Shown here: in pieces, positions 42,939 through 50,980 of the stretch
Layout: each line of letters starts with the position of its first letter
How positions within the stretch are numbered: the stretch's first letter is position 1
Assembly (NCBI GenBank): GCA_934373635.1
Contig: CAKROZ010000002.1
Span: 62,001-126,000, forward strand
Direction: 5' to 3'
DNA from: an uncultured Eubacteriales bacterium
GTDB taxonomy: Bacteria; Bacillota; Clostridia; Oscillospirales; CAG-272
Length of the DNA stretch: 64,000 nucleotides
Notes under the pieces: model-generated
Told to the model about the DNA's origin: nothing
The model's database searches: none
Seen by the model: the letters and a program-made list of their open reading frames with translations, nothing else
Translations under genes and position numbers: made by a program

Positions 42939-43616
42939 ATGGAAAAGAAATTCAAGTTCAGCGACCTGCCCCTGACATCAAAGATCGTCTACGGAGCGGT
43001 CATCGCCATCCTCTGCATCAGCGCCATCGTCGTCGGCATCGTCGCCGCAGCCAACAGAAAGCCGGTGGAAACGCCCCCCGACGAGAACCCGCCCGTCAGT
43101 GACAACGACAACAAGCAAAACGAGCCCGTAACGCCTCCGAAGGGCGATGTGAAGGAACCGCTCGTCTTTGTCGCTCCCCTTGTCGGAAAGGTAACGACGC
43201 CGCACTCGCTCACGATGCCCGTCTTCTCGACGACGCTCGGTGCATGGAAGATGCACACGGGCATTGACATCATGGCGGACGAGGGCGCCGAGGTCTTCGC
43301 AAGCGCACCCGGTACGATTACGAAGATCTACGCCGACGCGATGCTCGGAACGACGGTCGAGGTGACGCACGAGGGCGGTATCGTCAGCGTGTACTCGAAC
43401 CTTGACAAGACGCTCGCCGACGGCATCGCCGAGGGCACTGCCGTGAAGGCGGGAGACAAGCTCGGTACCATCGGTGACACCGCGGTCACGGAGCTTGCCG
43501 AGGAGCCGCACCTGCACTTTGCCATCCGCGTAAACGGCGAGACGGTCAACCCGCTCGACTATATCAGCGAGGCATCGAAAAAGGCGTCTCTCGGTATCGA
43601 AGAGCAAGCCGCCTGA
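42939..43616 (+). CDS. M23 family peptidase-domain protein (SpoIIQ-like)
   Basis: This 225-residue protein has a short cytoplasmic N-terminus, one membrane anchor (IVYGAVIAILCISAIVVGIV, about residues 16-35), a Pro/Asn/Asp-rich linker and an M23/LytM domain (about residues 75-210). The zinc-site motifs HTGID and HLHFAIRV are both present, so the domain may be active. The layout is that of SpoIIQ, the forespore LytM protein that binds SpoIIIAH in the mother-cell channel; no spore partner is in the window. AGGAAAGGAAAAGG precedes the ATG. No SigF or SigG box is clear. Confidence 0.72.
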   Translation: MEKKFKFSDLPLTSKIVYGAVIAILCISAIVVGIVAAANRKPVETPPDENPPVSDNDNKQNEPVTPPKGDVKEPLVFVAPLVGKVTTPHSLTMPVFSTTLGAWKMHTGIDIMADEGAEVFASAPGTITKIYADAMLGTTVEVTHEGGIVSVYSNLDKTLADGIAEGTAVKAGDKLGTIGDTAVTELAEEPHLHFAIRVNGETVNPLDYISEASKKASLGIEEQAA

Positions 43617-43620
43617 CCCC

Positions 43621-43658
43621 AAAAAATCCCGATTCGCAAAAGCGGATCGGGATTTTTT
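43621..43658. terminator. terminator between the M23 gene and mgtE
   Basis: AAAAAATCCCGAT (43621-43633) pairs with ATCGGGATTTTTT (43646-43658), convergent genes. Confidence 0.85.
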
Positions 43659-43724
43659 CTTTCTGTTTGAAAAGTTTTCTTTACATTTTTGCGTTTTTGC
43701 ATCTCATTACAGCCTTTAGAGTCT

Positions 43725-45140
43725 TCACAAGCCGAAGACATTCCCGGCGATAACGAAGTAAAGAAGAAGAGAAAGCGCGTCGACGATCGTTGTGATAAAG
43801 GGGGACGCCATGACCGCGGGGTCGAGTCCGACCTTCGCGGCGAGGAGAGGCAGAAGCGCGCCGATCAGCTTCGCAACGATGACGGTCAGAGCGAGAGACA
43901 GTGCGACGGCGAGTGCGACGGTCACGGTGACCGCGGGGTTCTGCATGATCAGGTGGTCGACGAGCATGACCTTCCCGAAGGAGACGACCGCGAGGGCGGC
44001 GCCGCAGAGGATGCCGACGCGAAGCTCCTTCCACACGGCGGACAAAAGATCGGAGAAGGAGAGCTCTCCGAGCGAAATGCCGCGGATCACGGTGACGGAG
44101 GACTGCCCGCCCGCGTTGCCGCCCGTGTCCATGAGCATGGGGACGAAGAGGATGAGGACGGCGGGGAGCGCCGCCTCGAAGCGGTTCAGAATGGTACTCG
44201 AGAAGGTGGCGGAGATCATCAGAAGAAGGAGCCACGGAATTCTCGATAAGAAGAGGCGAAAGGGCCCCGTTTTCAGATAGGTGGTCTCGGTGGGCGTCAT
44301 ACCCGCGATCTTCGCGAAGTCCTCCTCCGTCTCGTCGTGGATAACGCTCATGGCGTCGTCGATGGTGATGATACCGACGAGGCGGTTCTCCCTGTCGACG
44401 ACGGGCAGGGCAAGAAAGCCGTAACGGTCGAATTTCTTCGCGACGTCCTCCTTATCGTCCTCGGTATCGACCGAAATGACGTTTTCCTCCATGATGTCCT
44501 CAAGGCGGGTCGTGAGGGGGGAGATCATGAGCGCCTTCGCGGTGACGATACCGAGAAGGTGCCTGTCCTTATCCGTGACGTAGCAGGTGTAGATGGTCTC
44601 CTTATCGATAGCGACGCGGCGGATGTGTGTGAGCGCCTCCTCCACCGTCATGTTCTTTGTGAAGCGGACATACTCGGTCGTCATGATGGTGCCCGCGCTG
44701 TCCTTCGGATAACGGAGAAGCTGATTGATGATGTTACGATTTTCGGGGGTGGAATTGCGGAGGATTCTCTTCACGACGTTCGCGGGCATCTCCTCGATGA
44801 TGTCGACGGTATCGTCGAGGAAGAGCTCGTCGAGGATCTCGGCAAGCTCGCGGTCGGTGAAGGAATTGATGATCTTCTTCTGATGCTCGGGATCCATGTC
44901 GACGAAGGCGCGCGCCGCATCCTCTTTCGAAAGGAGGCGGAAGAAGCGTCCCTCGTATTCCTCGGGGATCTCGTCGAACAGCTCGGCGATGTCGGTCGGG
45001 TTCAGGGTGGAGATCTCCTCACGGAAGGAGGAAAAATCCCTCTCGTCGATCCTTTGGCGCAGGCGCTCCGCGATCTCTGCAAGGTCCTCGGTGTCATGCG
45101 TGTCGCGCGTATCTTCCGCGCGGTTTTCGTTTTCCTGCAT
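43725..45140 (-). CDS. mgtE: magnesium transporter MgtE
   Basis: This 471-residue channel imports Mg2+. It has the MgtE N domain (about residues 30-140, with LNPTDIAELFDEIP and FTDRELAEILDEL), two CBS domains (about 150-275) and five membrane helices from about residue 295 with the pore motif MLMDTGGNAGGQS. AGAGGATACTTAC precedes the ATG at 45140. A leader with a terminator hairpin lies upstream, so transcription is probably attenuated. Confidence 0.96.
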   Translation of the reverse strand: MQENENRAEDTRDTHDTEDLAEIAERLRQRIDERDFSSFREEISTLNPTDIAELFDEIPEEYEGRFFRLLSKEDAARAFVDMDPEHQKKIINSFTDRELAEILDELFLDDTVDIIEEMPANVVKRILRNSTPENRNIINQLLRYPKDSAGTIMTTEYVRFTKNMTVEEALTHIRRVAIDKETIYTCYVTDKDRHLLGIVTAKALMISPLTTRLEDIMEENVISVDTEDDKEDVAKKFDRYGFLALPVVDRENRLVGIITIDDAMSVIHDETEEDFAKIAGMTPTETTYLKTGPFRLFLSRIPWLLLLMISATFSSTILNRFEAALPAVLILFVPMLMDTGGNAGGQSSVTVIRGISLGELSFSDLLSAVWKELRVGILCGAALAVVSFGKVMLVDHLIMQNPAVTVTVALAVALSLALTVIVAKLIGALLPLLAAKVGLDPAVMASPFITTIVDALSLLLYFVIAGNVFGL

Positions 45141-45404
45141 GTAAGTATCCTCTTTTCTCTGATTTCGTTTTCTGCGGAAAACGAAAAAGCGCGCATCGTC
45201 GACGCGCGCAAAAAGAGGGTACCCGCGCCAAGGCATACTTCCGCCATGGCCGCCGATTCCCGCCCGAGGTCACCCTCGGAATTCTGCTCCGCGGGTGCGA
45301 GACCGCGGATGATGCGCGTCGGTATACGGTATATGTACCTTTCTACTTCGGTCGTCGCCCATGCGGTCTCACCTCGCTTTCAGTATGTTTCATTCAACGG
45401 TATT
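45141..45404 (-). promoter_or_regulatory. attenuator-type leader of mgtE (candidate Mg2+-responsive)
   Basis: The leader of about 260 bases contains a terminator hairpin near its end (45184-45213, separately listed). It also contains GAGACCGC/GCGGTCTC pairing (45299-45306 with 45363-45370) and a CGCGCATC segment (45311-45318) that can pair with GATGCGCG in the 3' arm of the terminator. Mutually exclusive pairing is the hallmark of riboswitch attenuation. A segment AGGTGAGAC near the start is like the AGGTGAGGC of the M-box Mg2+ riboswitch, but the other M-box signatures are not evident. Confidence 0.45.
45184..45213 (-). terminator. terminator hairpin inside the mgtE leader
   Basis: GCGCGC (45204-45209) and GCGCGC (45189-45194), around a nine-base loop, are followed on the minus strand by TTTTTCGTTTTC. 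It lies about 45 bases before the mgtE start. Confidence 0.65.
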
Positions 45405-45430
45405 TTACACCGTGCGGGGAGGGTTGTCAA
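45402..45430 (-). promoter_or_regulatory. sigma-A promoter for mgtE
   Basis: Minus-strand TTGACA (45425-45430) and TAAAAT (45402-45407), spacer 17. It overlaps the 3' end of murC. Confidence 0.8.
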
Positions 45431-46856
45431 GAGGATTTTCGGATTTTTCCGAAAAATTTTTCTCCACCCTTCCGTCGAGATGCTCGCGTATCGCCGCAAG
45501 AGGAACGGAGAGGTCGCCCGCCCCGAGAAGAAGGATCGCTCCTTTTGTATGCGCGCGCACGTAATCGACGACATCGGACGCGGGGAGAGCGACGGCGCGC
45601 TCACCGACGGCGTGTGCGAGCGCCTCGGAGGTGATGCCCGGGATCGGCGCCTCCCTTGCGGGGTAGATTGGCGTCAGGACGGAAAACGCCGCCGTACGAA
45701 GCGCCGCGACGAACTCCGAAAAGAGCGCCGCCGTGCGGGAATAGGTATGCGGAGAGAAAATGACGGTGACGTCCCCGCCCGTCATCTCCCGCACGGTGGA
45801 GATCACGGCGCGAAGCTCGGTCGGATGGTGCGCGTAATCGTAATAGACGGGACGCCCGTCATAGGTGCCGAGCCGTTCGAGCCGCCGCGGGATCCCCGTA
45901 TCTCCCGCGAGTGCCGTTTTCAGATAGGAAAACGGAATGCCCGAAAGGCGGGCGGCGGCGATCGCGGCGGTGGCATTGACCGCCTGGAAACGTCCCGCGG
46001 TGCCGAGCGTCACGTCGCCGAGCGCCTCTCCCCTTTCATACGCGCGGAGGGTGACGTAGCCGTGATCGACCGCCAACACACGATAGCCGAAATCGTACCC
46101 CTCCCCTTCTCCGAAAAGGACGGGACGGCTCACGGTCTTTCGCGCAACCTCGCGAAGGTTTTCGTCGTCGGCGTTCAGGAGAGTGACGGGGCTTCTGTCC
46201 GCGGCGGCGAGGAAGGACTCCCGCAGGGCTTCGATACTCGGGAAATAGTCGGTGTGATCGAGCTCCAGATTCAGAAAGACCGAAAGGGTCGGAAAAAAGT
46301 GAAGGAAGGAATCGCGATACTCGCACGCCTCGTAGATGAGCGTCTCCTCACCGCCGAACAAATATGCCTCTCCCGACGGAAGCGGAGCGCCGCAGAAGAC
46401 GGTCGGACGCCTGCCCGCGAGGCGGAACACGGATGCGAGTTTCGCCGTGGTACCGCTCTTCCCGTGAGAGCCGGAGACGCCGATGCGCACAGAAAAACGG
46501 GTCATGAGAACTCCGAGAAATTCGGCGCGGGAGACGGCGGGAATGCGGTGCTCCCGCGCGTACACGAGCTCGGGCGCGTCCTCACGCAGAGCGAGGGTAT
46601 AGACGACGAGTCCCGCGCCGCGGGCGTTCTCCGCCGCGTGGTGCGTGGTGACAAAGATTCCGGCGGCGCGGAGCGCGTCGACGGCGGGGCTCTCCTCCCT
46701 GTCGCACCCGCGCACGGGATAGCCGAGGCGGGCGGCATAGATGGCGAGCGTGCGCATGGAGACGCCGCCGATGCCGGCAAAGAGGATGGGAAGATCGTGA
46801 TTTTCAAGCAGTGCGCGAAGCGCTTCGACGGGGATTCCGGAATGTGTGAGTGGCAT
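45405..46856 (-). CDS. murC: UDP-N-acetylmuramate-L-alanine ligase
   Basis: MurC adds L-alanine to UDP-MurNAc in peptidoglycan synthesis. Of its 483 residues the N-terminal Rossmann domain has FAGIGGVSM, the ATP site is VSGSHGKSGTT (a variant of GTHGKTTT with an extra Ser), and the central domain has LNLELDHTDYF and the C-terminal domain YYDYAHHPTELRA. The ATG at 46856 is used; a GTG three codons upstream (46865) is equally possible, with AAAGGA further out. The Mur ligases and lipid II genes that usually flank it are absent here. Confidence 0.9.
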   Translation of the reverse strand: MPLTHSGIPVEALRALLENHDLPILFAGIGGVSMRTLAIYAARLGYPVRGCDREESPAVDALRAAGIFVTTHHAAENARGAGLVVYTLALREDAPELVYAREHRIPAVSRAEFLGVLMTRFSVRIGVSGSHGKSGTTAKLASVFRLAGRRPTVFCGAPLPSGEAYLFGGEETLIYEACEYRDSFLHFFPTLSVFLNLELDHTDYFPSIEALRESFLAAADRSPVTLLNADDENLREVARKTVSRPVLFGEGEGYDFGYRVLAVDHGYVTLRAYERGEALGDVTLGTAGRFQAVNATAAIAAARLSGIPFSYLKTALAGDTGIPRRLERLGTYDGRPVYYDYAHHPTELRAVISTVREMTGGDVTVIFSPHTYSRTAALFSEFVAALRTAAFSVLTPIYPAREAPIPGITSEALAHAVGERAVALPASDVVDYVRAHTKGAILLLGAGDLSVPLAAIREHLDGRVEKNFSEKSENPLDNPPRTV

Positions 46857-47080
46857 GGCTTTCACTCGCCCGCAGGGCGTCCTTTCCTCTTGAAAATAGG
46901 GCGAAAAATCAGGGTTTCAACGGTATTTGACGCTTTTCTTTCGAGTTCAAAGTTTATACACTTATAATTTTCAAAAACAAAACGGATCATTCAAAATAAA
47001 AGGTGAATATTTCCTTGCGGATATTGTATACTATATGCAGTGGCTGAAAAAAGTTTACAACGCAGGAAAGGAATTCTCAA

Positions 47081-47383
47081 ATGCAGATCACAGACATCAA
47101 AATCAGAAAGTTTTTCGACGAAGGTCCGATGAAAGCCGTCGTCTCCGTCACCTTTGACGATTGCCTCGCCGTTCATGACATTAAGGTCATTTACGCGAGA
47201 GAGCGCTATTTCATCGTGATGCCTTCCCGCAAGAATCCCGACGGAACATACCGCGACATCGTTCATCCGATCAACGCGGATTTCAGAGCGCAGCTGGAAA
47301 ATGCCGTCATTGACGCTTATCACGTTCAGCGCGTTGCCGCGGAGCATGACGAAGCGGAAGCGGAAAATGCCGTGATCATCTGA
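47081..47383 (+). CDS. spoVG: SpoVG family RNA-binding regulator
   Basis: This 100-residue protein belongs to the SpoVG family, which regulates sporulation cell division in Bacillus and binds RNA and DNA in others. It begins MQITDIKIRKFFDEGPMKAVVSVT and has the family core VMPSRKNPDGTYRDIVHPIN (about residues 47-66). AAAGGA precedes the ATG. It is convergent to nothing and closed by its own terminator. I found no clear SigH promoter in the AT-rich upstream region (46866-47080). Confidence 0.95.
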   Translation: MQITDIKIRKFFDEGPMKAVVSVTFDDCLAVHDIKVIYARERYFIVMPSRKNPDGTYRDIVHPINADFRAQLENAVIDAYHVQRVAAEHDEAEAENAVII

Positions 47384-47395
47384 ACGGCAGAATGG

Positions 47396-47430
47396 AAAAA
47401 CAGGCAGGTCTCATCGATCTGCCTGTTTTT
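47396..47430 (+). terminator. terminator after spoVG
   Basis: AAAAACAGGCAG (47396-47407) pairs with CTGCCTGTTTTT (47419-47430). Confidence 0.88.
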
Positions 47431-47481
47431 TGATGCCATAAAAAACCACATACGAAAAACTAAGACAAAAGGAGAGACGCA

Positions 47482-49125
47482 ATGAAGAAGACAACATGCC
47501 TTTTGATCGGATATTTCGGCTACGGGAATCTCGGGGACGAAGAGACGCTTCGGGTATTTTCCGAGCGCTTGCGCTCGCGCGGAGTCCCCTATCGGGTGCT
47601 GTGCGGCGGGCGGCGGGAACAAGGCGGAGGTGACCGCGTGCTCTCCGTACAAAAGGCTTTTCGGGAAAAAGAAAGCGACATCTCACCCGTGCCAACCCCG
47701 AGAAAAAACGAGAGTGCAGAGCGAAAAGAGCAAGGCGCGGAGGAAAGGCAGAGAACAAAAGAAGAGCGAACGGCGCGAGTTCCCAAAAAAGTACCGGCGG
47801 TTCGAAATACGCAGGAAGCGCAAGAAGAGCGGACGACGCGTGAAAAGCGGGCGGTGCAAAGAGGGAAACCGCTTGCCCTTCTCCGTGCGATACGGGAGTG
47901 CCGCGGCGTGATTTTGGTCGGCGGGAATCTCTTGCAGAGCGAGAGCAGCGTTCGCTCTCTTCTTTACTATGCGGCACTTCTTCGCTATGCCGCGCACCTC
48001 GGGAAACCGATCCTTCTTTTCGGGGGCGGACTCGGCGGATTTCGTGGAGGGGTCTCCGAGGTCGTCATGCAAAAATTGCTCCCGAAGTTCTCTTATCTCG
48101 GACTTCGGAGTGAGGGCGACATTTCGTCTTCCTTACGGTTTTCTGTCGAAAAATGTAAGGTGCACTTTACACCCGACCTTTGTTTTTTGCTTCCCGACGG
48201 AATACACACGGGGGCGGAAGGAGGATGCGAAGATTCGGAAGAAAGACGCGAAGATCCAAAAGGAGAACGCGAAGATTCCGATAGAATATACGAAACAGTA
48301 AAAGACGTGGTTTTTATTCCGAGGAAGGCGTCGGTTTCGGACATTTGCTTTCGGCGTATGCTCGATGCGGTACGGGCATCGGGACGTCGCGCAGTGATTG
48401 CGGTCTTCTTCCCGCGGGAGGACGGTGCGGCGCTCTCCCGCCTTGCGGCAAGGACGGGTGCGTCTCTTGTGATACCGCGCACCTATGAGGAATTCTCACG
48501 CATTGCCGCGACGGCGGAATGTACGGTCTGCGAACGGTTTCACGGCGGGGTGTTTTCCCTGCTCTCTCACACCGTCTGCTACCTGCGTACAACGAGCGGA
48601 AAGTGCCAAGGGCTATACGAGACGGTCGAGTCCCTTGCGCCGAGCGGCGGGCTTCTTGTCCCCTTTCAAAGCTACGAAGAGTTGCTTTTCCGTCTTCGAA
48701 CGATGCTCGGAACAGGGGAAACGCGGAATCGGACGCGTGACGAAAATCCCCTCGCCCGGGGGAAAACGATAAAAAACGAATCCGCTCCCGCTGTCCCGGT
48801 GATGGCAACCTCCCGTGCAGATGACGCAGAAGGAAAATCCGCCCGTGCGGGAAGAAGTGAACGCGAGCCTGCTCCCGCCATAACGAGCGAAAACGACCCA
48901 TGCCGCGCGGAAAGACGCAAAAACGCCACTGACCCACCAACGGAAGCCGTCAGCACGAAAAGAAGTGAAAGTGCCCCCACCTTCACGGAAGGGGACGGCG
49001 CAAACGAAAAGAGAAAAAAAGAAATCGGAGACAAAGCCTCCGATTTCTCTCGTGTGATCTCTCTTCTTCGGGATAAGGAAGAAGAGGAATTCACTCTGTT
49101 TTTGCGGGAATTTTCAGGGGAATGA
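47482..49125 (+). CDS. polysaccharide pyruvyl transferase family protein with charged insertions
   Basis: The 547-residue protein has the core of the CsaB/pyruvyl transferase family, which adds ketal pyruvate to cell-wall glycans for S-layer anchoring. Core motifs are MKKTTCLLIGYFGYGNLGDEETLR (N-terminal Rossmann), VILVGGNLLQSESS, PILLFGGGLGG, YLGLRSEGD and CERFHGGVFSLLSHT. The core is interrupted by low-complexity charged blocks at about residues 62-135 (Lys/Glu/Arg) and 242-268, and followed by a tail rich in Arg, Thr and Glu (about residues 410-520). The family's usual length is about 350. GGAG lies 11 bases before the ATG. Its stop is one base from the stop of the opposite gene. Confidence 0.75.
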   Translation: MKKTTCLLIGYFGYGNLGDEETLRVFSERLRSRGVPYRVLCGGRREQGGGDRVLSVQKAFREKESDISPVPTPRKNESAERKEQGAEERQRTKEERTARVPKKVPAVRNTQEAQEERTTREKRAVQRGKPLALLRAIRECRGVILVGGNLLQSESSVRSLLYYAALLRYAAHLGKPILLFGGGLGGFRGGVSEVVMQKLLPKFSYLGLRSEGDISSSLRFSVEKCKVHFTPDLCFLLPDGIHTGAEGGCEDSEERREDPKGEREDSDRIYETVKDVVFIPRKASVSDICFRRMLDAVRASGRRAVIAVFFPREDGAALSRLAARTGASLVIPRTYEEFSRIAATAECTVCERFHGGVFSLLSHTVCYLRTTSGKCQGLYETVESLAPSGGLLVPFQSYEELLFRLRTMLGTGETRNRTRDENPLARGKTIKNESAPAVPVMATSRADDAEGKSARAGRSEREPAPAITSENDPCRAERRKNATDPPTEAVSTKRSESAPTFTEGDGANEKRKKEIGDKASDFSRVISLLRDKEEEEFTLFLREFSGE

Positions 49126-49126
49126 A

Positions 49127-50791
49127 TCAGGCTTCGGGAGCCGCCTCGGTTGCTGCCTCGGGAGCCGCTTCCGCCGTCTCTTCGACAGGCTCCGCGGTCT
49201 CGACGGGAATCGCCGCCTCAAGGGTAACGGGCTCTGCTACGGGAGCTTCCTCGACCTTTTTCTCATCCGCCTTCTTGTCAGCCTTCTTCTGGAGTTTTGC
49301 ACGCTCTCTCTCGAGGGCATCGGCAAGGGACTTGTTGTCCTTCAGCATGGTCTTCAAGCCGTCAAGAATGCCTGCCTGAAGCTCTTCTGCCGCTTTCTGC
49401 TTCTCGCTGACCGCTTTCTGATCGCGGGCGAGGATCTTCTGCGCGTTGGCGGCATCCTTCTGCTGATCGTTGAGTTCATTCTGCATTTCGGCAATGCGCT
49501 TCCATGCTTCCATGTTCTCGTTATTGCTCTTTGTAAGGTTCTCCTGCGCGGTGACGATGTCGCCCTGTGCGGCGGCGATCGACTTCATCGCCTCGCCGAT
49601 CTCACCCTGCGCGTCGATGAGCATTGCCTGCTCCTTCGCGACCTCGGTCTGTGCCTCGAGGATCGCCTGCTGACGCTCTACGGCAGCCTTCTGCTGCTCG
49701 GCGACGGCGGTCTGCTCCTCGACAACGGCGATCTGATCCTTACCGATAACCTTCTGGTTGACCTGAACGCCCTGCTGCTCACGAAGCGTGTAGCGTTGGA
49801 TGTCGTTGGTCTTCTTCTGCTGCTCGGAGATCTCCTTCTGCTTGTCGGTGATGTCGTCGTACGCGACATTCAGTTCAAGCATCTTCTCGTTGATCGCCTT
49901 GATGTTCTCGACCATGGCGGCGAGCTTATCCATGAGGAATTTCTCATCTTCGGAGACCTGAACCTCCATCTCATACGCCTTCACGGTCGCGGCGGAAAGT
50001 CCGCTCGGTGCGGGCATGGAGGCTATGTAATCGTTGAGCTTGGTCTCAAACTCGCTCGCGAAACGGGTGAGCGCGGTATTGACCGCCTTCTCCACCGCCT
50101 TCGAGATGTCGACATTGACGGGAAGAACCTTCACCTCGGGACGGGTCTCGGTCGCTACGGGTGCGGGAGCGGGAGCCGACGCGGGAGCGGGTGCCGCGGG
50201 CTGATAGATGTTATAGACCGGGGGATACATCGGAGGATACGGATAGGGCGGGAAGGGATAAGCGGGAGCCTTCTGCTCTTCCTTTGCTTCCTCTTCGACG
50301 GGCTCCTCCTCGACGGGCTCTTCCACGGGAAGAACGATGCCGTAGGTCTCTTCGATCTTTGCCTTATGCTGATCGACGTACTGAACGAAATCCGACTCCT
50401 CGATCTCTGCCTTGTAAGCAAGCTTACGCTTGTCGGCAAGGAGCTCGCGAAGCTCCGCGTACTGTGCCGCGACATCTTCCATCTTTACGCGGATATCCTC
50501 GGCAATTGCCTTGACCTCCGCATCCTGCGCATTGTACGCATCCTGTGCGGCGTCGGCCTTGCTCTTTTTGCCGTAACTTCTCGGCTTCGCGGCGGATGCC
50601 TGCTGTGCCTTCACATTGGCATTTGCTTTCTTTTGCAGCGATTTTGCCGCCTTTTTGTAATCGTCAAGGGCGATCACGACGCTTCTCTGGCTCTGCGCGA
50701 TGGTCTTTTTCTTGTTCGCGAGGGCGACCTTCCGCTCCTGATTCGTCATCGGAACGCTGTTCTCCGCGACATTCATGGATTCACCGTTCAT
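49127..50791 (-). CDS. large glutamine-rich coiled-coil protein
   Basis: I recognise no family in this 554-residue protein. The N-terminal 170 residues are a Lys/Ala-rich helix (LDDYKKAAKSLQKKANANV). Then come acidic VEEEP repeats, a Pro/Tyr-rich linker (YPFPPYPYPPMYPP), and a long Gln/Glu-rich coiled coil (about residues 260-505) with near-repeats such as AVVEEQTAVAEQQKAAVERQQ and VSEKQKAAEELQ. The tail is Ala/Glu/Pro-rich. There is no signal peptide, so it is cytosolic. A weak start choice exists (50791 or five codons later at 50776); GAGG lies before 50791. A structural or scaffold role is only a guess. Confidence 0.65.
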   Translation of the reverse strand: MNGESMNVAENSVPMTNQERKVALANKKKTIAQSQRSVVIALDDYKKAAKSLQKKANANVKAQQASAAKPRSYGKKSKADAAQDAYNAQDAEVKAIAEDIRVKMEDVAAQYAELRELLADKRKLAYKAEIEESDFVQYVDQHKAKIEETYGIVLPVEEPVEEEPVEEEAKEEQKAPAYPFPPYPYPPMYPPVYNIYQPAAPAPASAPAPAPVATETRPEVKVLPVNVDISKAVEKAVNTALTRFASEFETKLNDYIASMPAPSGLSAATVKAYEMEVQVSEDEKFLMDKLAAMVENIKAINEKMLELNVAYDDITDKQKEISEQQKKTNDIQRYTLREQQGVQVNQKVIGKDQIAVVEEQTAVAEQQKAAVERQQAILEAQTEVAKEQAMLIDAQGEIGEAMKSIAAAQGDIVTAQENLTKSNNENMEAWKRIAEMQNELNDQQKDAANAQKILARDQKAVSEKQKAAEELQAGILDGLKTMLKDNKSLADALERERAKLQKKADKKADEKKVEEAPVAEPVTLEAAIPVETAEPVEETAEAAPEAATEAAPEA

Positions 50792-50837
50792 ACCGTACCT
50801 CTTTCTCCGTTATCGGATAATATTATATACTGCCTAT

Positions 50838-50866
50838 ATTATAGCAAAGAAATTTACGCGCGTCAA
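50838..50866 (-). promoter_or_regulatory. sigma-A promoter for the coiled-coil protein gene
   Basis: Minus-strand TTGACG (50861-50866) and TATAAT (50838-50843), spacer 17. Confidence 0.75.
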
Positions 50867-50914
50867 GACTTTTTTCACAAAATTCTAAATATTTTTCGCG
50901 CGCGGGGGAACTAT

Positions 50915-50954
50915 CGCGCGGGAGAAGGAGAAAAACGCTTCTCCGTCCCGCGCG
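50915..50954. terminator. GC-rich hairpin after msmX
   Basis: CGCGCGGGA (50915-50923) pairs with TCCCGCGCG (50946-50954). No clear T run follows, so it may be an RNA-stabilising end rather than a true terminator. Confidence 0.4.
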
Positions 50955-50980
50955 AAGGCTTCCTTATCGGGGGTATCCGA

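Noticed and set aside
45002..45247. Small upstream open frame in the mgtE leader as a leader peptide
   Set aside because: It overlaps mgtE in another frame and has no ribosome binding site.
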